Of a DNA stretch of 64,000 nucleotides, positions 56,200-64,000 are shown one piece after another. This DNA comes from Sphingopyxis panaciterrulae. GTDB taxonomy: Bacteria > Pseudomonadota > Alphaproteobacteria > Sphingomonadales > Sphingomonadaceae. The translations under genes were made by a program, and so were the position numbers. The notes below the pieces were generated by a model. The model saw only the letters and a program-made list of their open reading frames with translations. It did no database searches and had not been told where the DNA came from. Positions within the stretch are counted from its first letter, which is position 1. Every line of letters begins with the position of its first letter. The stretch lies in contig NZ_JACIJH010000013.1 in assembly GCF_014199295.1 (NCBI RefSeq), forward strand, positions 1 to 64,000. Reading direction: 5' to 3'.

Positions 56200-58572
56200 T
56201 CAGCCCCGCAGCCGGTCTATCGCCTGGGCGAGCGCGACATAGAGCTTGCCGATGTCGGACGAGAGCAGGGTCACGCTGATCGCGGAACCGTCGCGCGCGC
56301 CGATCAGCAGGCGGAGCATCGCCTCGAAATCGTGGATGAACTGATTGACCGCGGCGTGGAAGCCGTCGTCGCTCTGATAGAGGCGCAGGATTTCCTTTGC
56401 CTCGCCGCTCTCGACCAGCTTGACCGCGCGCCGCGCAAAGACGCCGCGGTCGCCCTTCAGATAGGCGTCCCATGCGGTATCGCTGACCTCTTGCGACAGG
56501 ATCTTGGTCACGTCGATCGCGGTCGATTTGAGCGCCTCGGTCAGGAGGCCGACCTGCTTGGCGAGCGAATCGCGGTCGGAGGCGGCGATCGCCTGTTCGG
56601 CCTCGATCGCGCGCTGCTCGACGCTCGCGCTCGTGTCCATGATCGTGATCATCTGGCGCATCAGCCGGTCGGCGGCGCCGTTCGCGGCCTCGACCGCGCG
56701 CTGCGACGCCGCCTCGATCGCGGCGAGCTGCGTCGTCACCTCGGTCTTGAAGGCGGCGTCGATCGCTTCGGTCGCGGTTGCCTCCATCGCTTCGCGGGCG
56801 CCGGCGACCAGCGCATCGAGCGTCTTGCGCGCATCGGCGGCGGCGGCTTCGGCGGTGCCGCGCACCTCGCCCAGCGTCGCGGCCATCTTCGCGCCGCCCT
56901 GTTCGGCGAATTCGTCGGCCCCGGCGCGCAGCCTGGCGAGCGCGGCGTCAGCCTCGCCGAGCGCGCCGTTGATCCGCTCCACCAATGCCTGCTGCGTTTC
57001 GGCGTGACCCGTCATCTGCGCTTCGTTGGTCTGCAGCGTCGCCTTTACCGCATTGACGTGCGACAGGGTCGACTGGGCAACCATCTCCGACGCTTCGAGC
57101 ATCGGCTTCATCTGGGCGAGGGCGGACCGCGTCGTCTTGCCGTGCGCGTCCATGCGATCGAGCGCGCGCGGCAGCGTCTCGTCGAGTTCGCGTGTGACCG
57201 CGTCGAGCGCCAGCAGCAGCGATTCGGCGTGCGTGATGAGCTGATGCGCCGAACTGTTACCCTTGGTCGTTTCGACCATGAAGGCCTCGAGCTGTCCCTT
57301 GGTGTCCTCGATCGCCTTGCCGATGACGCCGCTCGACGCCGAGACGCTGACGTCAAGCAGTTCGAGCTGTTCCTGGACGGCAGCGACATCGCCCTTGATC
57401 CGCTGCGCCAGCGCCTCGCTCGCCTCGCCATGCGCCGAGATCCCGGCCCCGATTGCATCGCCGGCCTCGCGCGCCGCAGCGAGCCGCGCATCGAGCTGCG
57501 ATGCAGCGCCGTCGACGCCCTCGCGGAACAGCCGCAGGCTCTCGTCCATGCGGTCGGACAGTGCCGCGACCGTCGCGGTCATGTCGTCGCGCGCGGTCGC
57601 CGCCGCGCTGCTGATCTGGGCCAGGGTCTTGCCGTGCGCGCCCGTGACCTGTGCCGAGGCGGCGAGCAGTTCAGCCTCGGTCGTTTTGGTTCGAGCCTGC
57701 AACGCCGCGATCGCCTCATCGAGGCTGGTGGCCGATGCCTGCCCGGTTTCGGCCGCCCTGGTCGCTTCCTCGGCGAGCGCGGCAAGCCTGGCCTCGAGGT
57801 TGGCGCCCTGTTGATGCGCAACCAGTCCGGCCTCGCGAAAATTGACGGCAAGGCGCTGCGCGACATCGTCGATCCGGGGCAGGCCGGCGAGCAGCCCGTC
57901 CATGCGCTGCATCGCGACGTCGCCCGAGCGCGCGAGCTGGTCGTTCGCATTGGCGATCACTGATGCGTTGCTGGCAAGCCGGTCGCTGCTTTCGTGGAGC
58001 CGGGCCGCGGCGTCGAGGCCGAGTTGCTGGACGATCCTGGCCTGATCCGAAAGCTGCTGTTGCGCATCGGCGAGATGCTGGCCGAGCGAGCGCAACGATT
58101 CCCCGAGCGTCGCATTTTCGGAGCGCAGCGCCGCCGCGACCCTCGCGAAGCGGGCCTGCTCCGACCGTCCCGACCGCAGCCAGGCCATCCACAAAACCGC
58201 GAGCAACGTCAACGGCATGGCGATAGTCGCGATCAGCGCGGGCCAGTCGGCCAGCGCAGGGATGTGCGCGAAGCCGTCGGTCGCGGCCAATGCCGCGAAA
58301 AGGGTCCAGCCAGTCGCGAGAAGACCCAGCAGCGTGGGGCCCGTGCGGTCGCGCCATGGCGTGTCGGCGGGGGCCTCGTCGGCCTCGTCGCTTTCGGCAA
58401 GTGCTGACATGTCGAGCCATTCGCGCTCGGTTGACGGTTCGGCGCGGCTTTCGCCCGCTTCGTCCGCGCCCATAGGTTCGGCCGTCGCGGCCTCGGCCGC
58501 CGGCGTTTCGGTCGCATCCGAGCTCGTCGCGGAATCCCGCCACAAACCGACGATTTTCTTATGCCCCGTCAT
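56200..58572 (-). CDS. Large membrane-anchored coiled-coil protein
   Basis: 790 residues. Acidic cytoplasmic N-terminus (about 1-70), two membrane helices (near 80-97 and 106-128), then about 500 residues of Ala/Glu/Gln-rich helix (MADGLL-type heptads, many AL and LAA repeats) and a compact C-terminal domain (KQVGLLTEALKSTAIDVTKI, RLYQSDDGFHAAVNQFIHDF). Resembles methyl-accepting or apolipoprotein-like helical rods but has no HAMP or MCP signalling tip. It may be an envelope or division scaffold; I do not recognise a named family. Confidence 0.75.
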   Translation of the reverse strand: MTGHKKIVGLWRDSATSSDATETPAAEAATAEPMGADEAGESRAEPSTEREWLDMSALAESDEADEAPADTPWRDRTGPTLLGLLATGWTLFAALAATDGFAHIPALADWPALIATIAMPLTLLAVLWMAWLRSGRSEQARFARVAAALRSENATLGESLRSLGQHLADAQQQLSDQARIVQQLGLDAAARLHESSDRLASNASVIANANDQLARSGDVAMQRMDGLLAGLPRIDDVAQRLAVNFREAGLVAHQQGANLEARLAALAEEATRAAETGQASATSLDEAIAALQARTKTTEAELLAASAQVTGAHGKTLAQISSAAATARDDMTATVAALSDRMDESLRLFREGVDGAASQLDARLAAAREAGDAIGAGISAHGEASEALAQRIKGDVAAVQEQLELLDVSVSASSGVIGKAIEDTKGQLEAFMVETTKGNSSAHQLITHAESLLLALDAVTRELDETLPRALDRMDAHGKTTRSALAQMKPMLEASEMVAQSTLSHVNAVKATLQTNEAQMTGHAETQQALVERINGALGEADAALARLRAGADEFAEQGGAKMAATLGEVRGTAEAAAADARKTLDALVAGAREAMEATATEAIDAAFKTEVTTQLAAIEAASQRAVEAANGAADRLMRQMITIMDTSASVEQRAIEAEQAIAASDRDSLAKQVGLLTEALKSTAIDVTKILSQEVSDTAWDAYLKGDRGVFARRAVKLVESGEAKEILRLYQSDDGFHAAVNQFIHDFEAMLRLLIGARDGSAISVTLLSSDIGKLYVALAQAIDRLRG

Positions 58573-58640
58573 GCCCCCATCTTACCAGCAAATGACGGTC
58601 GCGAAACCCAAACTTAACCATGGCCTGCCAAGGCAGCGGG

Positions 58641-58937
58641 ATGTCCTTCGACAGCGGCCCCATCGATCGCTATCTGAGCGCCGCCTTCGGCGACGATGCC
58701 GCCATGGCAGAAGATTTGCGTCGCGCCTTTGTTGGCAGCGCGCGCGATCTGGCCGACCTGATGCGCCGCGCGCGCTGCGATGCGAACTGGGCTGTCGCCG
58801 CAGAGCGCCTGAAGGGCCTGGCGGCGACCTTCGGTATCGTGCCGCTGATCCAACTCGCCGAAGAAGCCATCGCGGGTGCCCCCGGCGATCCGGCGGTGCT
58901 GCGCCGTATTACGGCCGCGCTCGACGCCATCTCCTGA
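58641..58937 (+). CDS. Hpt-like helical protein without the phospho-histidine
   Basis: 98 residues from ATG 58641 (58620 also in frame). Four-helix arrangement with AAERLKGLAATFG at 53-65, which copies the histidine phosphotransfer signature HxLKGxA except Glu55 replaces the histidine. LAEEA follows as in Hpt domains. It is divergent from the coiled-coil gene and is followed by the TPR gene after 154 bases. Role unknown; it may bind response regulators without transferring phosphate. Confidence 0.65.
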   Translation: MSFDSGPIDRYLSAAFGDDAAMAEDLRRAFVGSARDLADLMRRARCDANWAVAAERLKGLAATFGIVPLIQLAEEAIAGAPGDPAVLRRITAALDAIS

Positions 58938-59091
58938 CCCCGTCTTCGACGAACCGGGTTCAATCCCCGTTCAGCCGTTCGGCGCCAGTGCGAATCGATC
59001 CTGGCTGTCTTGCCTTGGCAACGCGAGCGGTCTAGCCGCGTTACCGAATTGCGGTCGCCCCGACAGCGACCGCTTCAGAGGAGAGATTTTG

Positions 59092-60408
59092 ATGTTTCAC
59101 CGTTTCCGCTCGATGCCCGCGACGGCGATGGCGGCCGTGCTGGGCTGTGCGCTGATGGCGACCGCCGCGACCCCTGCCGTGGCCCGTGAAAAGCAGAAGA
59201 AGGAAGACACTGCCCAAGGGCCAAAGCTTTCGCCGAGCAAAGGCTTCATGCCCATCGCCCAGAAGATGGACGAGACGCTGAAGAAGAAGGATGCGGCGGG
59301 CCTGCAAGCGGCCGTCACCGAAGGTCAGAGCGCCGCGACGTCGAACGACGATAAATATTTCCTGGGTTTCTATACGTTGCAGCTCGGCGTTCTGACGAAG
59401 GATCAGGCGCTGCAGGCGCAGGGGCTCGACACCGCGCTCGAATCGGGGGTGGTGCCGGCGACCGACGCGGCGGTCTATAATTTCTTCTCCGGCCAGTTCG
59501 CCTATCAGGCGAAGGATTATGCCAAAGCGGCCCAGCGGCTCGAAGCGGCGCACGCCGCCGGGTCCACCGAAGCGGCGCTGCCCGACGTGCTGCTCGACAG
59601 CTATGTGAAATCGGGTCAGGTCGACAAGGGCGTCGCCTTCGCCAAGGACACGATCACCAAGGCGCTCGCCGCCGGCCAGCGGCCGTCTGAGCAAATGTTC
59701 GTCATCCCCGCGCGCGCGCTGCAGGAAGCGAACCGCAACGACGAGATGTTCGATATGCTGGCGCTGCGCGTCCAGGCCTATCCGAACCCGCAGACCTGGA
59801 ACCAGACGCTGCGGTTGCTGCTCGGCACCACCAGCGGCAACAAAGCCATGTCGCTCGACGTCTTCCGCCTGATGCGCGCAACCGGTTCGCTGCTCAACCG
59901 GAATGAAGTCGCCGAATATGCAGCGCTCGCGACCGAGGGGGCGCTGCCCGGCGAAGCCGTCTCCGTTATCCGCGACAGCAAGCAGAGCGGAATCGTGAAA
60001 GCCAGCGATTCGCAGCTCAACGACATGTTGAAAACACAGACCGAGCGCGCCGGCGACGAGGAGTCGACGCTCGACGCCTATGCGAAGAAGCCGTCCACGC
60101 TTTCGAACCCCAAGGTTGCGGGTGCTACCGGGGATGCGCTCATCGGCTACGGCCATTATGCTCAGGCGATTCCGCTCTATCAGGCTGCCGCGTCGGCGGG
60201 CGGTGCGGACAAGGAGACGTGGACCTATCGTCTTGCGGTGGCTCAGGCGTTGTCCGGCGACACCGCCGCCGCCAAGGCGGGTTTCGGGCAGATTACCGGA
60301 GCCTACAAGCTGCTCAGCCGTTTCTGGGTCGCCAAGCTCGATGCGGTTCCCGCCGCCCCCGCGGCTGCGGCACCCGCCGCTCCGGCACAGCCCACCACCG
60401 GGGGCTGA
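59092..60408 (+). CDS. Secreted TPR-like repeat protein
   Basis: 438 residues. Signal peptide TAMAAVLGCALMATAATPAVA, then a basic stretch (REKQKKEDTAQG) and helical repeats with TPR-like patterns (QFAYQAKDYAKAAQRLEAAH, YGHYAQAIPLYQAAASAGG, LAVAQALSGDTAAAKAGF). An Ala/Pro tail ends the protein. AGAGGAGAG precedes the ATG and a strong terminator follows, so it is a single-gene unit. Likely a periplasmic scaffold; function unknown. Confidence 0.78.
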   Translation: MFHRFRSMPATAMAAVLGCALMATAATPAVAREKQKKEDTAQGPKLSPSKGFMPIAQKMDETLKKKDAAGLQAAVTEGQSAATSNDDKYFLGFYTLQLGVLTKDQALQAQGLDTALESGVVPATDAAVYNFFSGQFAYQAKDYAKAAQRLEAAHAAGSTEAALPDVLLDSYVKSGQVDKGVAFAKDTITKALAAGQRPSEQMFVIPARALQEANRNDEMFDMLALRVQAYPNPQTWNQTLRLLLGTTSGNKAMSLDVFRLMRATGSLLNRNEVAEYAALATEGALPGEAVSVIRDSKQSGIVKASDSQLNDMLKTQTERAGDEESTLDAYAKKPSTLSNPKVAGATGDALIGYGHYAQAIPLYQAAASAGGADKETWTYRLAVAQALSGDTAAAKAGFGQITGAYKLLSRFWVAKLDAVPAAPAAAAPAAPAQPTTGG

Positions 60409-60431
60409 GGTCGCGACCGACCAAAAGGGAA

Positions 60432-60465
60432 GGGGGCGCCACTCGAAAGGATGGCGCCCCCTTTT
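60432..60465 (+). terminator. Intrinsic terminator after the TPR protein gene
   Basis: GGGGGCGCCA pairs with TGGCGCCCCC around a ten-base loop, followed by TTTT. It lies between convergent genes, and a nearby A-run could serve the opposite direction too. Confidence 0.9.
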
Positions 60466-60486
60466 CGATTCGGCGGATAGAGCGCG

Positions 60487-60960
60487 TCAGAGTTCGACGG
60501 GAATCCCGGCCAGTTGCTTGGCGGTGCGAATCGTCAACGACGTCTTGACGCTGGTGACATTGGGCGCCGACGTCAGATGCGCGGTCAGGAAGGATTGAAA
60601 GCTCTGCAGATCGCGCGCGACCACCTTGAGCAGAAAGTCGATCTCGCCGTTCAGCATATAGCATTCGCGCACTTCGGCGAGGCTTCCGACATAATCCTCG
60701 AACGCCTTGAGGTCGGCTTCGGCCTGACTGCGCAGGCTGACCATCGCGAACACGGTGATGCCGTAGCCGAGCTTCGAGGCGTCGAGGTCGGCATGATAGG
60801 ACCGGATGACCCCCGATTCTTCGAGGGCGCGGACCCGGCGCAGGCAGGGCGGGGCGGTCAGCCCGACCATCTGCGCCAGTTCGACATTGGTGATCCGGCC
60901 GTTTTTCTGGAGTTCGCCGAGAATCTGCAAGTCGATCTGATCGAATTTTTGGCTCGCCAT
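60487..60960 (-). CDS. Lrp/AsnC family transcriptional regulator
   Basis: 157 residues from ATG 60960. N-terminal winged helix (DQIDLQILGELQKNGRITNVELAQMVGL, PPCLRRVRALEESGVI) and a C-terminal RAM ligand-binding domain (YMLNGEIDFLLKVVARDL, VTSVKTSLTIR). Typical Lrp length. It is divergent from the histidine kinase gene. A shared AT-rich motif here and before bkdA1 makes branched-chain amino acid control a reasonable guess. Confidence 0.92.
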   Translation of the reverse strand: MASQKFDQIDLQILGELQKNGRITNVELAQMVGLTAPPCLRRVRALEESGVIRSYHADLDASKLGYGITVFAMVSLRSQAEADLKAFEDYVGSLAEVRECYMLNGEIDFLLKVVARDLQSFQSFLTAHLTSAPNVTSVKTSLTIRTAKQLAGIPVEL

Positions 60961-61056
60961 TTTGTAACTTCCGCTTTCCAAGCTTGCGGCGACCATAATA
61001 TTATTTCAGCCGATTGCAATTGTCCCACAATGCGACGCGATGGTTAAGACACTTTC

Positions 61057-62763
61057 ATGACCGGCGGATTCACGCTAGCCGACAAGGATACGCTAACCAA
61101 TGAACCGGGTGTGGGGCCGCTCCGCGTGACTGTTGACACGATGATCGCGACGATCTTGCGCCAGGCGCCAACGGACGCGCGCGCCAGCGTCGCGGCGTGG
61201 CGGCAAATCTCCGATATTCTCGCGCAGCGCGGCAATCAACTGGCGGATGACGATATTCGCCGGTCGCTGCACGCGCTCGCGGTGCTGCGCCGCGACGTCC
61301 CGGAAAAGGTCCGCCGCGACTGCGCCCAAGCCGTCGCCCGACACGGCCGTTTCGCACCGCTCGTGGCCTTCTATGCCAACGACGTTCCCGCTGTCTCGGC
61401 GACGATGCTGCGCAAGGCCCGGCTTTCGGAGGCCGACTGGCTGGCGATGCTGCCCGCGACCGGACCGATGGCGCGTTCGGTCCTGGCCGGGCGCGAGGAT
61501 CTGCCGACCGCCGTGCGCCGCGCGCTCGCCGCGATGGGCAGCGGATCGGTCGCACTGCCGCAACCCGACGGTCTTGCCGAGTCCGACCAGCCTGCCGCGG
61601 ACGTCGATACGATACCGAGCCAGATCAGCGAGCTTGTCCGGCGCATCGACAAATTCCAGTCGAGTCGCAGCCAGCAGCCGGCCATCCGCAGCGCGCCGCG
61701 CGATTCCTTCCTGTTCGAGACCGGGCCCGACGGCGTCATATGCTGGGTCGAAGGCGTCGCGCGCGGTGCGATCGTCGGGCTGTCGATCGCCGAAGCCGCG
61801 TTCGGCGGCGAACCGGGCGTCGACGGCATCGCCGCCGGCGGCTTTCGCCAGCGCGCCGAGATCGTCAACGCGCGCATGATCCTGGAGGGCACGCCCGCCG
61901 ATGCCGGCGAATGGCGCTTTTCGGCCTTGCCCTGGTTCGAGCCCGCGACGGGGCAGTTCCGCGGCTATCGCGGCAGCGCCCGGCGCCCGCAGCGCAACGA
62001 GACGCCTTATGGGCGGCGCGCCGAGGACTTCGGCGGCGGCGCCGGCGATTCGATCCGTCAGCTCATCCATGAACTGCGCAGCCCGCTCAACGCGATCTCG
62101 GGTTTCGCGCAGATCATCTCGGGCCAAATGTTCGGGCCCGTGAACCAGGGGTATCGAGGAATGGCCCAGGCCATCGTCGCCGACGCCACTGCGGTCCAGG
62201 CGATCATCGACGACCTCGAAACGGCCGCGAAGGCGGGCGCCAAGACGACCGCCGAGCCTGTATCCTCCGGCGACATCACCGATATCGGCGCCATATTGGT
62301 GCAGGTCGAAGCCGACCTCGCCGGCCTGTCGAACGACCATTATGTCGGCCTCAGCATCTCGCGGATCGGCGGCCCCTTTCTGGCGCAGACGGGTGAGGCG
62401 AACGCACGGCGCATGATCGGTCGCCTGTTGACCGCGCTGGTCGACGTATCCGAGCCGGGCAGTGTGCTCGTCGGCCAACTGGTCACCGAACGGGCACATG
62501 ACGACATGCTGCAACTGCGCTTGGTCCGCCCCGCCGCCATCCGTTTCGCCAGCGCGGCCGAGCTGCTCGACCCCGGCTACAGCCCCGAAGGCGAGGCGCC
62601 GGGCGCTGCGATCCTCAGCCTGGGCTTTTCGCTGCGGCTTGTCGACAGCCTGGCGCGAGCGGCCGGGGGACGTCTCGATATCGGGCATAACGCCTTGACC
62701 TTGCACCTGCCCTCGGCCAACCCCAGCGCCGGGGCCGACCGGGGAGCCCGGCAGGGCGACTGA
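61057..62763 (+). CDS. Sensor histidine kinase with weak ATPase domain
   Basis: 568 residues, no membrane segment. Residues about 20-170 form a helical repeat region like DUF2336; 230-310 look PAS-like (FETGPDGVICWVEGVARGAIVG); the phospho-histidine is His338 in QLIHELRSPLNAISGFAQII. The C-terminal ATP-binding domain is hard to recognise: the N-box and DxGxG boxes are absent or altered (RLLTALVDVSEPGSVLVG), while LSLGFSLRLVDSLARAAGG partly recalls the G2 region. Cognate regulator not in view. No ribosome site is obvious at ATG 61057. Confidence 0.78.
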   Translation: MTGGFTLADKDTLTNEPGVGPLRVTVDTMIATILRQAPTDARASVAAWRQISDILAQRGNQLADDDIRRSLHALAVLRRDVPEKVRRDCAQAVARHGRFAPLVAFYANDVPAVSATMLRKARLSEADWLAMLPATGPMARSVLAGREDLPTAVRRALAAMGSGSVALPQPDGLAESDQPAADVDTIPSQISELVRRIDKFQSSRSQQPAIRSAPRDSFLFETGPDGVICWVEGVARGAIVGLSIAEAAFGGEPGVDGIAAGGFRQRAEIVNARMILEGTPADAGEWRFSALPWFEPATGQFRGYRGSARRPQRNETPYGRRAEDFGGGAGDSIRQLIHELRSPLNAISGFAQIISGQMFGPVNQGYRGMAQAIVADATAVQAIIDDLETAAKAGAKTTAEPVSSGDITDIGAILVQVEADLAGLSNDHYVGLSISRIGGPFLAQTGEANARRMIGRLLTALVDVSEPGSVLVGQLVTERAHDDMLQLRLVRPAAIRFASAAELLDPGYSPEGEAPGAAILSLGFSLRLVDSLARAAGGRLDIGHNALTLHLPSANPSAGADRGARQGD

Positions 62764-62792
62764 CGACGAGACCCGCAGCGAAGGGAAATGGC

Positions 62793-63812
62793 GTGCAGCC
62801 TGGGGGCAATCTGTTCGATCGACCGGCTGCGGCGGACCTCATCGGTCTTCCGGCGGGCGAACGGCCCCGCTTCTGGGTCACGATCGATACCGAGGAGGAT
62901 TTCGACTGGTCGGCGCCCTTCGCGCGGACCGGCTATCGGCTCGACTCGGTTCCGGCACTCGCCGATTGTCAGACCTATTTCGAGCAGGCGGGGGTGCGTC
63001 CCATCTATCTGGTCGACTGGCCGATCGTCGCCGACGACCGCGCGCTCGCCATCCTCGGCGCGGCGCAGGCGGCGGGGCGCTGCGATATCGGCGCCCAGCT
63101 CCACCCCTGGGTTACCCCGCCGCACGAGGAGGCGGTGAACGCGCGCAACAGCTATACCGGCAATCTCCCGTCCGACCTGCAGCGCGCGAAGATGACCGCG
63201 CTGCGTGATGCGATCCGCGACCGGTTCGGCGTTGCCCCGACGGTCTATCGCGCCGGGCGCTATGGCCTCGGTCCCGACAGCGCGTCGATGCTGGCCGAAC
63301 TCGGCTTTCGCTGCGACACGTCGGTGCGCAGCGGTTTCGACTATCGTGCCGGTCACGGCCCCGATTATCGCGACGCGCCGCTTCATCCCTGGCGCGTGCG
63401 GACGCCGGCGGGCCCGCTGCTCGAAATGCCCGTGACCACGGTGTTCGGCGGACTGCTTGGCCGGGTCGGGCAGCGCTTCTATCACCGCATCGCCCGCGAA
63501 GGGACTTTGACGCGGGCGCTGATCGCGCGGCTCGGCCTGGTCGAGCGCATCGCGCTGACACCCGAGGGCATCCCCGCCGAGCGCGCGTGTCGCGCCGTCG
63601 ACATCGCTATCGACCTCGGCCTGCCGGTGCTCAATTTCTCCTTTCACTCGCCGTCGTTGCAACCGGGCAATACGCCCTATGTGCGCAGCGCCGCCGATCT
63701 CGACCATCTGTATCGCTGGTGGGACGTGCTGCTCGACCATCTCGCACGGCGCGGCGTCGAGCCGACCGATGCCGACGCGATCGCGGCGATGGCGGAACCT
63801 GCGTCCGCCTGA
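62793..63812 (+). CDS. Polysaccharide deacetylase family protein
   Basis: 339 residues, NodB-type barrel. Metal-binding Asp pair in VTIDTEEDFDWSAPF; DIGAQLHPWVTPP carries the conserved histidine; VYRAGRYGLG and FSFHSPSLQPGNTPYV follow. Members deacetylate sugars in envelope or exopolysaccharide work; this WalW-like branch is often with glycan genes, none of which are in view. GTG 62793 with GAAGGGAAA upstream, 29 bases after the kinase gene, likely co-transcribed. Confidence 0.82.
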   Translation: MQPGGNLFDRPAAADLIGLPAGERPRFWVTIDTEEDFDWSAPFARTGYRLDSVPALADCQTYFEQAGVRPIYLVDWPIVADDRALAILGAAQAAGRCDIGAQLHPWVTPPHEEAVNARNSYTGNLPSDLQRAKMTALRDAIRDRFGVAPTVYRAGRYGLGPDSASMLAELGFRCDTSVRSGFDYRAGHGPDYRDAPLHPWRVRTPAGPLLEMPVTTVFGGLLGRVGQRFYHRIAREGTLTRALIARLGLVERIALTPEGIPAERACRAVDIAIDLGLPVLNFSFHSPSLQPGNTPYVRSAADLDHLYRWWDVLLDHLARRGVEPTDADAIAAMAEPASA

Positions 63813-63868
63813 GCGAAGCGGCTTGCCAACGTCGCGCGCGCTCCGCTATCGCCCGCACATCCCCTCGG

Positions 63869-63944
63869 GGGCCTGTAGCTCAATGGTTAGAGCTGGCCGC
63901 TCATAACGGCTAGGTTGCGGGTTCGAGTCCTGCCGGGCCCACCA
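63869..63944 (+). tRNA. tRNA with CAU anticodon, probably tRNA-Ile2 (lysidine type)
   Basis: 76 bases with CCA encoded. Acceptor GGGCCTG pairs with CGGGCCC; anticodon stem GGCCG/CGGCT encloses CTCATAA, anticodon CAT. The stem with an outer G-U pair and the GTGGTTAGAGC-like D-arm resemble tRNA-Ile2, which is read as Ile after TilS modification, more than elongator tRNA-Met. It is not the initiator. Confidence 0.9.
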
Positions 63945-64000
63945 TCCCTTCTTTTCATGATGTCGATATGGTATCAATAATGCCTTGTTTAACAAGATCT

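Noticed and set aside
55996..57963. 655-codon plus-strand open frame opposite the coiled-coil gene
   Set aside because: It reads through the REP pair and has shadow-type composition; the minus-strand protein has membrane helices and heptads.
1..64000. CRISPR arrays, prophage, integrases or insertion sequences
   Set aside because: Direct repeats with regular spacers, transposase motifs and att-like duplications next to the tRNAs were looked for and not seen.

Overview
The window is high-GC alphaproteobacterial DNA from a sphingomonad, most likely Sphingopyxis or a close relative. The gene families, the nuo-birA-coaX-rnj order, the zapA / 6S RNA / 5-formyl-THF cyclo-ligase order and the sphingomonad-style REP palindromes all point that way. 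Nearly all of it is core chromosome. I found no integrase, transposase, phage gene, CRISPR array or plasmid gene.

Layout. About 0-3.7 kb: the tail of an unknown gene, a hydrolase-flavin reductase fusion, a small exported protein and an acyl-CoA synthetase. About 3.8-11.4 kb: an iron and flavin island made of two convergent operons. PepSY-DUF2271-DUF4198-ApbE runs rightward; a Fiu/PiuA-type catecholate receptor, PiuC-like dioxygenase and TonB run leftward. Each is preceded by a Fur-like box, and a second TonB-like gene lies just beyond. 11.4-16.7 kb: hydrolase, dienoyl-CoA-reductase-like SDR, tRNA-Val, CpdR, N-formylglutamate amidohydrolase, a candidate C-rich sRNA, tRNA-Pro, a RadC-like JAB protein and thymidylate synthase. 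16.8-20.5 kb: branched-chain 2-oxoacid dehydrogenase E1 alpha, E1 beta and E2. 20.5-24.3 kb: exported protein, AI-2E-type transporter, tRNA-Asp, DUF2842, 5-formyl-THF cyclo-ligase, 6S RNA, ZapA and a coiled-coil partner. 24.4-30.4 kb: lower glycolysis and pentose phosphate genes tkt-gap-pgk-fba plus a methyltransferase. 30.5-36 kb: lipoprotein, ThiE, OPT transporter, EF-P, SuhB and a YbjN-type protein.

36.2-56 kb is one long rightward operon for respiratory complex I (nuoA to nuoN, all 14 genes) followed by birA, coaX, RNase J and a DUF1467 gene. Many neighbours overlap by 1-4 bases, so translation is probably coupled. Four non-nuo genes sit inside it: a 52-residue membrane protein (nuoE/nuoF), two paralogous secreted proteins sharing a four-cysteine pattern (nuoF/nuoG), and a 92-residue membrane protein (nuoG/nuoH). 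56-64 kb holds a large membrane coiled-coil protein, an Hpt-like protein lacking its histidine, a secreted TPR protein, an Lrp-family regulator, an atypical histidine kinase, a polysaccharide deacetylase and a CAU-anticodon tRNA.

The two most interesting systems are (1) the Fur-boxed ApbE/DUF2271/PepSY cassette, whose DUF2271 protein carries a TGAT motif like known covalent FMN sites, suggesting a flavin-based envelope redox chain tied to iron uptake, and (2) the four accessory genes inside the complex I operon. REP-like palindromes recur throughout; one lies inside the bkdB coding sequence, and others sit directly in front of pgk, suhB and nuoH, where two of them appear to supply the Shine-Dalgarno sequence.
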